Part shown: positions 17,359 to 24,448 of the stretch, piece by piece
How the letters are laid out: each line of letters opens with the position of its first letter
How positions within the stretch are numbered: position 1 is the first letter of the stretch
Assembly: GCF_001624695.1 (NCBI RefSeq)
Contig: NZ_JSEP01000003.1
Span: forward strand, 124,001-188,000
Direction: 5' to 3'
Length of the DNA stretch: 64,000 bases
From: Labrenzia sp. OB1
GTDB lineage: Bacteria > Pseudomonadota > Alphaproteobacteria > Rhizobiales > Stappiaceae
The notes under the pieces: generated by a model
What the model saw: the letters and a program-made list of their open reading frames with translations, nothing else
Database searches by the model: none
What the model was told of the DNA's origin: nothing
Made by a program: the position numbers and the translations under genes

Positions 17359-18222
17359 ATGTCCTTTAGCGAAAAACGGCAGCTTGTGCGGGCAGCGATG
17401 AAGGCCCCTTACCTCAGCCGCGAAGAGGAGCTGCAACTTGCCTACCGATGGCGGGACGATCGGGACGAGAAGGCACTTGAAAAGCTTTCCCTGTCCCATA
17501 TGCGTCTGGTGATCGCGGTTGCCGCGCGCTTCCGGAACTTCGGTCTGCCGCTGGGCGACCTGATCCAGGAGGGGCATGTCGGACTGCTGGAAGCCGCCGC
17601 ACGTTTCGAGCCGGAAAGGGAAGTGCGTTTCTCAACCTACGCGACATGGTGGATCCGGGCCTCGATACAGGATTACATCCTTCGCAACTGGTCCATCGTG
17701 CGCGGTGGAACGTCTTCCACCCAGAAGTCGCTGTTCTTCAACCTGCGTCGTCTGCGGGCGAAACTCTCCAACAGCCAGACACCGCTTACGGACAGCGAAT
17801 TGCACCGCAAGATCGCCGATGCGATAGGCGTCAAACAGTCCGATGTTGCGCTGATGAACGCCCGGTTGTCCGGACCGGACACCTCGCTGAACGCGCCCAT
17901 CACCGACAGCGAGGGCTCCAGTGCCGACAGGCAGGACTTTCTCGTTTCGGACGACCCGTTGCCGGACGAGATCGTCACCGGGCAAATAGACACCGAACGC
18001 CGCAACCGCTGGCTTTCCTCAGCACTGGAGGTCCTCAGCGAGCGGGAGTTGAAGATCGTCCGCGAACGGCGGCTTTCGGAAGAAGGTGCCACATTGGAGG
18101 CGCTTGGGGTGAAACTCGGTATTTCCAAGGAACGTGTGCGCCAGATCGAGAGCCGGGCGATGGAAAAGCTCAAGTCCGCCCTGCTCGCTGCCCAGCCGGA
18201 TCAGGCCGTCTACAGCACCTGA
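17359..18222 (+). CDS. rpoH: RNA polymerase sigma-32 factor (RpoH-type)
   Basis: 287 residues from the ATG at 17359, which has GGAG 9 bases upstream. Core sigma-70 regions are complete: region 2 with DLIQEGHVGLLEAA and RFSTYATWWIRASIQDYIL, and region 4.2 with GISKERVRQIESRAMEKL. The RpoH box, diagnostic of heat-shock sigma factors, is visible as QKSLFFNLR (122-130). Alphaproteobacteria usually carry two or more rpoH genes; with this neighbourhood (after carD) and the short N-terminus it may be the RpoH2 type used in stress response. A partial copy of its 3' end is found at 24175-24257. Confidence 0.93.
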   Translation: MSFSEKRQLVRAAMKAPYLSREEELQLAYRWRDDRDEKALEKLSLSHMRLVIAVAARFRNFGLPLGDLIQEGHVGLLEAAARFEPEREVRFSTYATWWIRASIQDYILRNWSIVRGGTSSTQKSLFFNLRRLRAKLSNSQTPLTDSELHRKIADAIGVKQSDVALMNARLSGPDTSLNAPITDSEGSSADRQDFLVSDDPLPDEIVTGQIDTERRNRWLSSALEVLSERELKIVRERRLSEEGATLEALGVKLGISKERVRQIESRAMEKLKSALLAAQPDQAVYST

Positions 18223-18235
18223 ATCGCCTTGCAAT

Positions 18236-18269
18236 CCGGAAACCGTTCCGCATCAGTCACGGTTTCCGG
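18236..18269. terminator. Bidirectional hairpin between rpoH and ROK gene
   Basis: Perfect 11-bp inverted repeat, arms 18236-18246 (CCGGAAACCGT) and 18259-18269, with a 12-base loop. It sits between the convergent rpoH (ends 18222) and the ROK regulator gene (ends 18253), overlapping the last codons of the latter. No long T-tract, but position and symmetry suggest a shared terminator. Confidence 0.6.
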
Positions 18270-19413
18270 CAAGGAAGTTCCTGAGGAGATCATCGAAGGG
18301 GGCATTCAGGGCGCCCAGTGCTTCCCGTCCGCGATCAATTTCACCAACAGACACCCGAATCCGGTCGACCGATTTGATCAGCGGCGAGCCCCCGATAGCG
18401 TCGACGAATTCTCGGAAGATCTCCGGATTCTGCACGAAGGGTCCCGTCAGGATGATCCGGTCGGGAAACAGGATCCGGCACAGGTTCGCCGTCAGCCGCA
18501 GCACCTGGGTCAATCCGGCACGGATCAGGGAATGGTCCTGCAGGTCGAGATGCCGGATTTCCGCTGCCAGACCGAGTTCGTCGAGCGGCAGGTCCGGATA
18601 ATCCGCCTTCAGGGCGGGACGCAACGCCCACAGTGCCGCCACCGTTTCCAGACAATCCGTATTGCCGCAGGTGCAGGGGCGCCCCTTTGCATCCCCGAGT
18701 CCCCAATGGCCGATTTCGCAGAACCGTCCCCGATCCCGGTTGATGACCGATCCACCGCTGCAGAACGCGGCACCAATGCCGTAACCCCAATGGAGCAAAA
18801 GAGTGTTTTCGCTTTCGTCCAACCGTTCCTTGAGCCGGATTCCGGCCAGTTCGGCGTCGAGATTGCGGATCAGCACGATGTCCCACGGAAGATGCCCAAG
18901 GGCATCGGAGATCTGAAGGTTCTGGAGATTGGGCCAGCGTGAGGAGAAACACCACATCCGGCGCGGAACGTCCAGGACACCGGAGAGAGACAGCACCACC
19001 ACCCCGAGCTCGACGCCCGCCGGCAGGGCTTCCGCGATTCCTGCAATGAGATCCTGAAAACACGCAGCCATTTCCGCGTTTCCAGCATCGCGCAGCGGTT
19101 CCACGGACTTTTCCAGCAGCACGCCGTAATCCATGTCGACGGCTCTGGCGACGAGCTTTCGGTCGATCACGCTGATGAGGACCGCGCAAAACCGGCGCGC
19201 GTTGAAATGCAGCGCCACGGCGGGACGGCCGCGCCCTTTGAGCTTGATCACAGCCTCGTGCAGGATGGCCTTGTCGACCAGCTCGCCGACCAGATCGGAC
19301 ACGCTGGTCGGCCGCATGGACAACTGATCGGCAACATCGCTGCGCGTGCGAGCGCGGCCGTCGCGAACCAGACGGGCAATGGTCATCAAATCCGATAGGC
19401 GTGTTGAATCCAT
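18253..19413 (-). CDS. ROK family transcriptional regulator
   Basis: 386 residues. An N-terminal winged helix-turn-helix (about 10-60: ARLVRDGRARTRSDVADQLSMRPTSVSDLVGEL) precedes a ROK (NagC/Mlc-like) sugar-binding domain. The zinc-binding cysteine motif of ROK proteins is present as CTCGNTDCLE near residue 250. The ATP-binding DxGxT motif expected in ROK kinases is not seen at the start of the domain, so it is a regulator rather than a sugar kinase. It is 9 bases downstream of the TRAP large-subunit gene on the same strand, and faces the nagB-nagA pair across the TRAP genes; it probably represses this amino-sugar locus until a sugar phosphate binds. Confidence 0.9.
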   Translation of the reverse strand: MDSTRLSDLMTIARLVRDGRARTRSDVADQLSMRPTSVSDLVGELVDKAILHEAVIKLKGRGRPAVALHFNARRFCAVLISVIDRKLVARAVDMDYGVLLEKSVEPLRDAGNAEMAACFQDLIAGIAEALPAGVELGVVVLSLSGVLDVPRRMWCFSSRWPNLQNLQISDALGHLPWDIVLIRNLDAELAGIRLKERLDESENTLLLHWGYGIGAAFCSGGSVINRDRGRFCEIGHWGLGDAKGRPCTCGNTDCLETVAALWALRPALKADYPDLPLDELGLAAEIRHLDLQDHSLIRAGLTQVLRLTANLCRILFPDRIILTGPFVQNPEIFREFVDAIGGSPLIKSVDRIRVSVGEIDRGREALGALNAPFDDLLRNFLAGNRD

Positions 19414-19422
19414 GGGCCGGGT

Positions 19423-20715
19423 TTATCGCATAAGGTTCGGCAATGTCATAGAAATTGCGGGAATATAAGTGGTCAAAAACAGCACAACAAGCATTGCAAG
19501 ATAAAACGGCAACATGCTTCTGGCGGCTTTTTCCAGCTTGATCCGTCCGATACTCGACCCAACCAGCAGGGAAACCCCGACCGGAGGCGTGCACAGGCCG
19601 ATGCCCAGGTTCAGGATCATGATGATGCCGAACTGGATCGGGTCCACACCGACCTTGGTGACGATCGGCAGCAGGATGGGCGTCAGCAGCAGGATCAGCA
19701 CCCCCATGTCCATGAGCATGCCCAGGACGAGCAGCAGCACGTTCACCGCCAGCAGAATGAAGACCGGCTCGCTGGACACCGAGAAGATCGCATTCGCGAG
19801 CACCGCAGGCACCCGCAAGTAGGACAACAGAAAGCCGAACACCGCCGAGGTCATGATAATGGCGGTCACCACCGCCAGCGTCGACAGCGAACCGGAAAGG
19901 ATCCGCAAGACCGCTGGCATGCTGAGGCTGCGGTACCAGAAGACCGTGACACCAAGCGCATAAACCACCGCGACGGCAGCGGACTCCGTTGCGGTGAACA
20001 CGCCGGTAAGGATGCCGCCGATGATGATGACGATGGTAAACAGCCCGATGACCGCATCCCCGAGGATGCGCAGGCCTTCGCCAAGATTGTAGGCGCCGCT
20101 GCGGGGATGCCCGTCGCGCCGGGCGATCGCGTAGCAGATGATCATCAGCGAAAGGCCGAGCAGCAGGCCTGGAATGTAACCGGCAAGGAAGAGCGTGGAG
20201 ATGGGAAGGCCGCCTGCCGCCAGCGCGTAATAGATCATGTTCTGGCTGGGTGGAATGAGAACCCCCTGCACGGACGATGTCACGGTAACGGCAACCGAAT
20301 AACCGGGGGGATAGCCGTTCCGCTTCATCGCGGGGATGAGAAACGATCCGATGGAGGCAACATCCGCGACCGAGGAACCGGAAATTCCTCCGAACAGCGT
20401 GCTGGCGACAACATTGCCCTGCGCGAGACCGCCGCGAACTCTTCCGACCAACACGTCGGAAACGCGCACGAGCTTGTCCGAGATTCCCCCCTCGGTCATG
20501 ATATTGCCGACCAGAATAAAAAAAGGAACAGCCAGAAATGTGAACGAATTCAATCCGTTCACCATACGCTGCGCGATAACGAGGGGCGGCAGTCCCAGGT
20601 AGACGATGGTGACGAGCGAAGAAAGGCCCAAGGAAAAGGCGATCGGAATACGCAAGATCATCAGTCCGAGGAACCCGCCGAGCAGCAGCGAGATTCCGAT
20701 CCAGTCAATCGACAT
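19423..20715 (-). CDS. dctM: TRAP transporter large permease subunit (DctM type)
   Basis: 430 residues from the ATG at 20715, where similarity begins (MSIDWIGISLLLGGFLGLMI); longer upstream reading frame is not family-like. About 12 hydrophobic segments, with the conserved GGISGSSVADVASIGSFLIP and GLCTPPVGVSL phrases of DctM/SiaM proteins. It is the ion-coupled translocation subunit in the inner membrane. Its start overlaps the end of the small-subunit gene by 11 bases, showing translational coupling. Together with DctQ and DctP it forms a complete tripartite TRAP system. Confidence 0.95.
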   Translation of the reverse strand: MSIDWIGISLLLGGFLGLMILRIPIAFSLGLSSLVTIVYLGLPPLVIAQRMVNGLNSFTFLAVPFFILVGNIMTEGGISDKLVRVSDVLVGRVRGGLAQGNVVASTLFGGISGSSVADVASIGSFLIPAMKRNGYPPGYSVAVTVTSSVQGVLIPPSQNMIYYALAAGGLPISTLFLAGYIPGLLLGLSLMIICYAIARRDGHPRSGAYNLGEGLRILGDAVIGLFTIVIIIGGILTGVFTATESAAVAVVYALGVTVFWYRSLSMPAVLRILSGSLSTLAVVTAIIMTSAVFGFLLSYLRVPAVLANAIFSVSSEPVFILLAVNVLLLVLGMLMDMGVLILLLTPILLPIVTKVGVDPIQFGIIMILNLGIGLCTPPVGVSLLVGSSIGRIKLEKAARSMLPFYLAMLVVLFLTTYIPAISMTLPNLMR

Positions 20716-21223
20716 GTACGACCTCCGGAATTTCGGTCTCCGCCCTATGGACATCCCGCAGCAGGATGTTGACGGCGGCATTGACGACACCGAGCCCGCC
20801 TCCGACCAGCGCGGGCAGATATAGAAGATATTTTGGCAGCAAGGACGCAGGCAGGACCTGGGCACCCGCGAGGGCGATCAGATCCCCGCCGTAGAGCATG
20901 ACGACAAACATGAAAAGCCCCATGGCGAGCTGTGCGAAATAGTCGAGCGTCACGGCCGCAGGTTCGGGCAACCGGTCCCGAAGAAAGGTGATAGCCACAT
21001 GCTCATGGCGGCGGATGCCGATGGCGACCGCCAGCATGCCGAACCAGACAAGGCAGAGAAGCGCGACTTCCTCCGACCAGCTGGTCGGACTGTTCACCGC
21101 GAAGCGCAGGAAGACCTGCATCACGGTCACAATCGTGATCACGCCCAGGAGCGCATGGCAGGCGAATGAAAAAAGCCGGTTCGTTGCGTCGATGACCGTC
21201 TTGAGTGCCCTTCGCCATGCCAT
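20705..21223 (-). CDS. dctQ: TRAP transporter small permease subunit (DctQ type)
   Basis: 172 residues with four hydrophobic segments and the family phrases FAVNSPTSWSEEVALLCLVWFGMLA and RRHEHVAITFL, typical of DctQ. It pairs with DctM in the inner membrane. It begins 18 bases after the solute-binding protein stop and overlaps dctM, so all three TRAP genes are one transcript. The small subunit is separate here, unlike the fused QM form in some sialic acid TRAP systems. Confidence 0.93.
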   Translation of the reverse strand: MAWRRALKTVIDATNRLFSFACHALLGVITIVTVMQVFLRFAVNSPTSWSEEVALLCLVWFGMLAVAIGIRRHEHVAITFLRDRLPEPAAVTLDYFAQLAMGLFMFVVMLYGGDLIALAGAQVLPASLLPKYLLYLPALVGGGLGVVNAAVNILLRDVHRAETEIPEVVHVD

Positions 21224-21241
21224 GGAATGCCCTCCGGTTGC

Positions 21242-22216
21242 CTATTTCGCCTGATTGATCTTGTCGATCAGCGGTTTCAGTTCGGAAAACTCGTCATAAA
21301 TGGGCATGACCGCTTCCTGGAAAGGGGCATTGTCGATCTCCACGACGGTTGCGCCACCTTCTTCGACGGTCTTGCGCGCCTTCTCGTTGGCTTCGCGCAT
21401 GATTTCGCGCTCGTAAAGAACCGCTTCGCCCGCCGCCTTTTTCAAGGCAGCCTGCTGATCGGCTGGCAGGGACTCGAATTTGGCCTTGTTCATCAAAAGC
21501 AACGCCGGCGGGCTTAGATGGGCATCTTCGACATAATTCGGCGCAACTTCGTAGTGGGCCGAGGTGTGATAGCTTACATAATCGTTTTCGGCGCCGTCGA
21601 TAACTCCCGTCTGCAGCGCGGAGTATACCTCGCCGTAGTTCATGGGGGTCGGAACCGCTCCGAGAAGCTCGACCATCCGGATGGATATCGGCGCCGGCTG
21701 GACGCGGATCTTCAGACCTTCCAGATCCTCCAGCTTGGTGACCGGCTTGCCTTCGACCGTATAGAACGAGCGCGATCCGGCATCCATGTAGCCAAGGCCG
21801 ATCAGGCCGACATCGTTCAGATCCTCGAGGACTTCCAGGCCGACTTCCCCGTCGAGAACCTTATACTTGTGGTCCCAGTCGGCAAAAATATAGGGCAGGG
21901 CGAAAACGCCCATGCTCGGACTGACATTGGCCAGCACAACGGAATTGACGCGGGTCATATCTATGACCCCGGCCTGCGCCTGCTCGATCGTTTCCGGTTC
22001 CTGCCCGAGCTGGCCGCCATAGATGACGTCGACGGTGATTTCGCCATTTGAGTATTCCTTCGCCAGGTCGGCGAATTTCAGCATCGCGATCGTAACCGGA
22101 TTGGTAGCGGGCTGGTTTTCCGCCAGCCGCAGAATCGTTTCGGCCGAAAGGGCCGATCCGCTGAGAGCTATTACGGCAACAGCCCCAGCGAGTGTCTTGA
22201 GTATTTTCTTGTTCAT
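21242..22216 (-). CDS. dctP: TRAP transporter solute-binding protein (DctP type)
   Basis: 324 residues with a Sec signal peptide (MNKKILKTLAGAVAVIALSGSALSAE). The mature protein follows the DctP pattern: RLAENQPATNPVTIAMLKFADL, GGQLGQEPETIEQAQAG, and LRIRVQPAPISIRMVELLGAVPTPMNYGEVYSALQTGVIDGAEN, where the Arg residue pairs with a substrate carboxylate in known members. GAGGAGA precedes the ATG. It captures substrate in the periplasm. The divergent nagB-like/nagA pair suggests an N-acetylated amino sugar or amino-sugar acid as substrate, but most TRAP proteins need a carboxylate, so neutral GlcNAc would be atypical. Confidence 0.92.
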   Translation of the reverse strand: MNKKILKTLAGAVAVIALSGSALSAETILRLAENQPATNPVTIAMLKFADLAKEYSNGEITVDVIYGGQLGQEPETIEQAQAGVIDMTRVNSVVLANVSPSMGVFALPYIFADWDHKYKVLDGEVGLEVLEDLNDVGLIGLGYMDAGSRSFYTVEGKPVTKLEDLEGLKIRVQPAPISIRMVELLGAVPTPMNYGEVYSALQTGVIDGAENDYVSYHTSAHYEVAPNYVEDAHLSPPALLLMNKAKFESLPADQQAALKKAAGEAVLYEREIMREANEKARKTVEEGGATVVEIDNAPFQEAVMPIYDEFSELKPLIDKINQAK

Positions 22217-22284
22217 ACCGTGTCTCCTCAGGAAGGTGCCCGGTCAAGCTTTCACGTCGATACGCATGAGTCAATATTAATATC

Positions 22285-22300
22285 ATTTTTGATAAAAAAT
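22285..22300. promoter_or_regulatory. Candidate ROK operator palindrome
   Basis: Perfect inverted repeat ATTTTT-GATA-AAAAAT in an AT-rich stretch between the divergent TRAP and nagB genes. NagC/Mlc-type ROK regulators bind AT-rich palindromes, so this is a reasonable operator. A TTGACA hexamer at 22324-22329 could be the -35 of the nagB promoter; no good -10 is obvious, with the best candidates near 22345-22353. Confidence 0.45.
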
Positions 22301-22387
22301 AAAATAAAGCAAATTATTGAAAGTTGACATATGAAATCAGAAATTACATTAATTACGAACGAGCTTGATATTAAATGTGAGGCAGAC

Positions 22388-23128
22388 ATGCACATCGAGA
22401 TCCACGAAGATGGAGAGACATTGGGACTGGCGGCAGCAGCGGAGGGCGCCCGGATCCTTGAAGCGGCATTGGCAACGAAAGACCGGGCGGCGATTGTCGT
22501 CGCGACCGGAGCCAGCCAATTCGCAACTCTGCAGGCACTTGTCGCCAAGGACCTGGACTGGTCGCGGGTGACAGCATTCCATCTCGACGAATATGTCGGC
22601 ATCGACACCGGGCATCCCGCCAGCTTCCGCCGTTATCTGCGCGAAAGGTTCACCGGTCCGCTCGGCAACCTGGGAGAATTCGTGGAGGTCAACGGCGATT
22701 CCGACGACCTGGAGGCGGAAATCGCCCGTCTGAATGCCCGCATCGCCGGAGAAACCATCGATGTCTGCTTTGCGGGCATCGGCGAGAACTGCCACCTGGC
22801 CTTCAACGATCCACCCGCCGATTTCGAGACGGAGGCGCCTTACATTACCGTTAATCTTGACGAGGCGTGCCGGCGCCAGCAGTTCGGCGAAGGCTGGTTT
22901 CCAACTTTGGAAGATGTTCCAGCCAGGGCAATCTCCATGTCGATCCGCCAGATCACTGCGTCACGCAAGGTCATCCTGTCCGTTCCCGACGAGCGCAAGG
23001 CGCAGGCGGTCGCCAATGCGGTTGAGGCGGAGGTGACCAGCATGCATCCTGCGTCCATTCTGCAGCGCCATGCGGATTGCAGCCTTCATCTCGACAAGGC
23101 TTCATCCAGCCTGCTCTCCACAGCATGA
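22388..23128 (+). CDS. nagB: Glucosamine-6-phosphate deaminase-like protein, variant active site
   Basis: 246 residues from the ATG at 22388, chosen over the ATG at 22331 because GTGAGG lies 6 bases upstream and the 22331-22387 stretch is as AT-rich as the intergenic DNA. It has the sugar isomerase/lactonase fold: [11 protein letters not shown] (41-51), FHLDEYVG with Asp67, and [14 protein letters not shown] (131-143). Compared with E. coli NagB (GVGNDGHIAFNEP), His is kept (His136) but the base Asp141 is replaced by Asn134 and Glu148 by Asp141. The role in turning an amino-sugar phosphate into a keto-sugar phosphate plus ammonia is likely from context, but the substrate may differ. Confidence 0.75.
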   Translation: MHIEIHEDGETLGLAAAAEGARILEAALATKDRAAIVVATGASQFATLQALVAKDLDWSRVTAFHLDEYVGIDTGHPASFRRYLRERFTGPLGNLGEFVEVNGDSDDLEAEIARLNARIAGETIDVCFAGIGENCHLAFNDPPADFETEAPYITVNLDEACRRQQFGEGWFPTLEDVPARAISMSIRQITASRKVILSVPDERKAQAVANAVEAEVTSMHPASILQRHADCSLHLDKASSSLLSTA

Positions 23129-23141
23129 AAAAGCGGATATC

Positions 23142-24158
23142 ATGATTACCGACGGTTTGTTCGATCTGCAGGTGAACGGCTTCGCGGGGGTCGATTTCAA
23201 CGATCCCGGCATTACCGCATCCACCCTGGATCTGGCATTGGAAGCAATGCTCGTCTGCGGGGTTACCGGCTGCCTGCCCACGCTTATCACGGCGAGCCCG
23301 GAAACGCTTGCCGAGCGCATCCGCGCGCTCGACACGGCAGTGGCAGGCAGCCGGTTGGGCCCGACCATGGTGCCGGGATATCATCTGGAAGGCCCTTTTC
23401 TCAACGCGGCGACAGGCTATAGCGGTTGCCATCCCACCCAGGCCATGTCGGATCCGAACGCCAACCTCGTCGCAACCCTTGAGGCCGGCCTTACCAGATC
23501 GATCCTTTTGGTCACGCTTGCGCCGGAACGGAGCGGCGGCCCGCAGACCATCAGAGAGCTCCGAGCCGCCGGCAAGGTGGTTTCCATCGGCCATAGCGCA
23601 GCCGGCTTTCCCACTATCAAGGCCGCAGCCAACGCAGGCGCCACACTCTCCACCCATCTGGGCAACGGCCTTCCCGCCGAATTGCCGAAGCTGGACAACA
23701 CGCTGCTTGCCCAGCTTGCCGAGCCGCGGCTGAAAGCGTGTCTCATCGCGGACGGCATACATATTCCAAGGGACGCGCTCGCCGCTCTGGTACATCTCAA
23801 GGGCATTGGCAACACCATACTCGTTTCCGATGCCGTCATGGCCGCGGCCGCCCCTGCCGGGCGCTACAGGTTCGCCGGAATGGACATCCTTGCCGACGAA
23901 AACGGCAAGGTGACGCGGCCGGACGGAGCTGGCCTGGCCGGCTCGGCGCTCCAACTCGACCAGGCGGTCCGCAATGTGACTGCATGGAACGTGGCAAATC
24001 CGGACTCTGCCGTTCGGATGGCAAGCCAGCATCCCAGAGCAGTGCTTGCCGCCGCCCCCGGCTTTTCCGGGTCGACCTTCGACCCTGGTCAGATTCGATG
24101 GAATTCCGCTATGGAACCCACCGTACTGCGCAAGGGCCCGGGTGCCGGAAGGAATTGA
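23142..24158 (+). CDS. nagA: N-acetylglucosamine-6-phosphate deacetylase
   Basis: 338 residues from the ATG at 23142, 13 bases after nagB and preceded by AAGCGGAT. Amidohydrolase-fold signatures are present: DLQVNGFAGVDFND (equivalent to the QxNG site of E. coli NagA), the metal-binding EGPFLN, GHSAA, and LVSDAVMAAA with the catalytic Asp. It removes acetate from GlcNAc-6-phosphate to give GlcN-6-phosphate for the deaminase gene upstream. No amino-sugar kinase is found in this locus, although the pathway needs a phosphorylated sugar. The 3' end is followed by a fragment of a sigma-factor gene. Confidence 0.92.
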   Translation: MITDGLFDLQVNGFAGVDFNDPGITASTLDLALEAMLVCGVTGCLPTLITASPETLAERIRALDTAVAGSRLGPTMVPGYHLEGPFLNAATGYSGCHPTQAMSDPNANLVATLEAGLTRSILLVTLAPERSGGPQTIRELRAAGKVVSIGHSAAGFPTIKAAANAGATLSTHLGNGLPAELPKLDNTLLAQLAEPRLKACLIADGIHIPRDALAALVHLKGIGNTILVSDAVMAAAAPAGRYRFAGMDILADENGKVTRPDGAGLAGSALQLDQAVRNVTAWNVANPDSAVRMASQHPRAVLAAAPGFSGSTFDPGQIRWNSAMEPTVLRKGPGAGRN

Positions 24159-24174
24159 CAACAGACATTTACAG

Positions 24175-24262
24175 GAAGAAGGCCCCACATTTGAGGCACT
24201 TTTGGTGAAACCCGGCATTTCCAAGGAACATGTGCGCCAGATCGAGAGCCGGACGATCTCAT
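24175..24262 (+). pseudogene. Remnant of an rpoH 3' region
   Basis: Bases 24175-24257 align without gaps to the region 4.2 end of the rpoH gene at 18079-18161, with 10 differences over 83 bases by direct comparison. The translated fragment reads EEGPTFEALLVKPGISKEHVRQIESRT against EEGATLEALGVKLGISKERVRQIESRA (both 27 residues, differing at a handful of positions). There is no start codon or upstream sigma domain, and the frame ends shortly after at a TGA. It lies 16 bases after nagA. This is a truncated, non-functional duplicate of this rpoH or of another paralogue. Confidence 0.85.
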
Positions 24263-24448
24263 GAATTCAATTTAGCGCGGGAAGCTCTACAGGTCCCGGG
24301 CTTCTGGCAGCTTGGCGTCGCATGCATTGCTTGCGACCGGCATCAGCCCCCTCGTGGGGGAAGCGGGAGCAGGCGAAGATGCAATTTGGTGTGAAATTTA
24401 TCCGGGCAGCTGTGTGTCAGCTTGAGTTGCCGACGAACTGAAGGTCGC
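24262..24448. other. Intergenic debris after the rpoH remnant
   Basis: About 190 bases with no gene. It starts with TGAATTCAATTTAGCGCG, which matches 17 of 18 bases at the right end of the palindromic element at 54232-54332, so it is probably a remnant of that family. A small hairpin CCCCC-TCGT-GGGGG sits at 24349-24362. The region lies between the end of nagA and the end of the convergent M48 gene. Confidence 0.55.
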
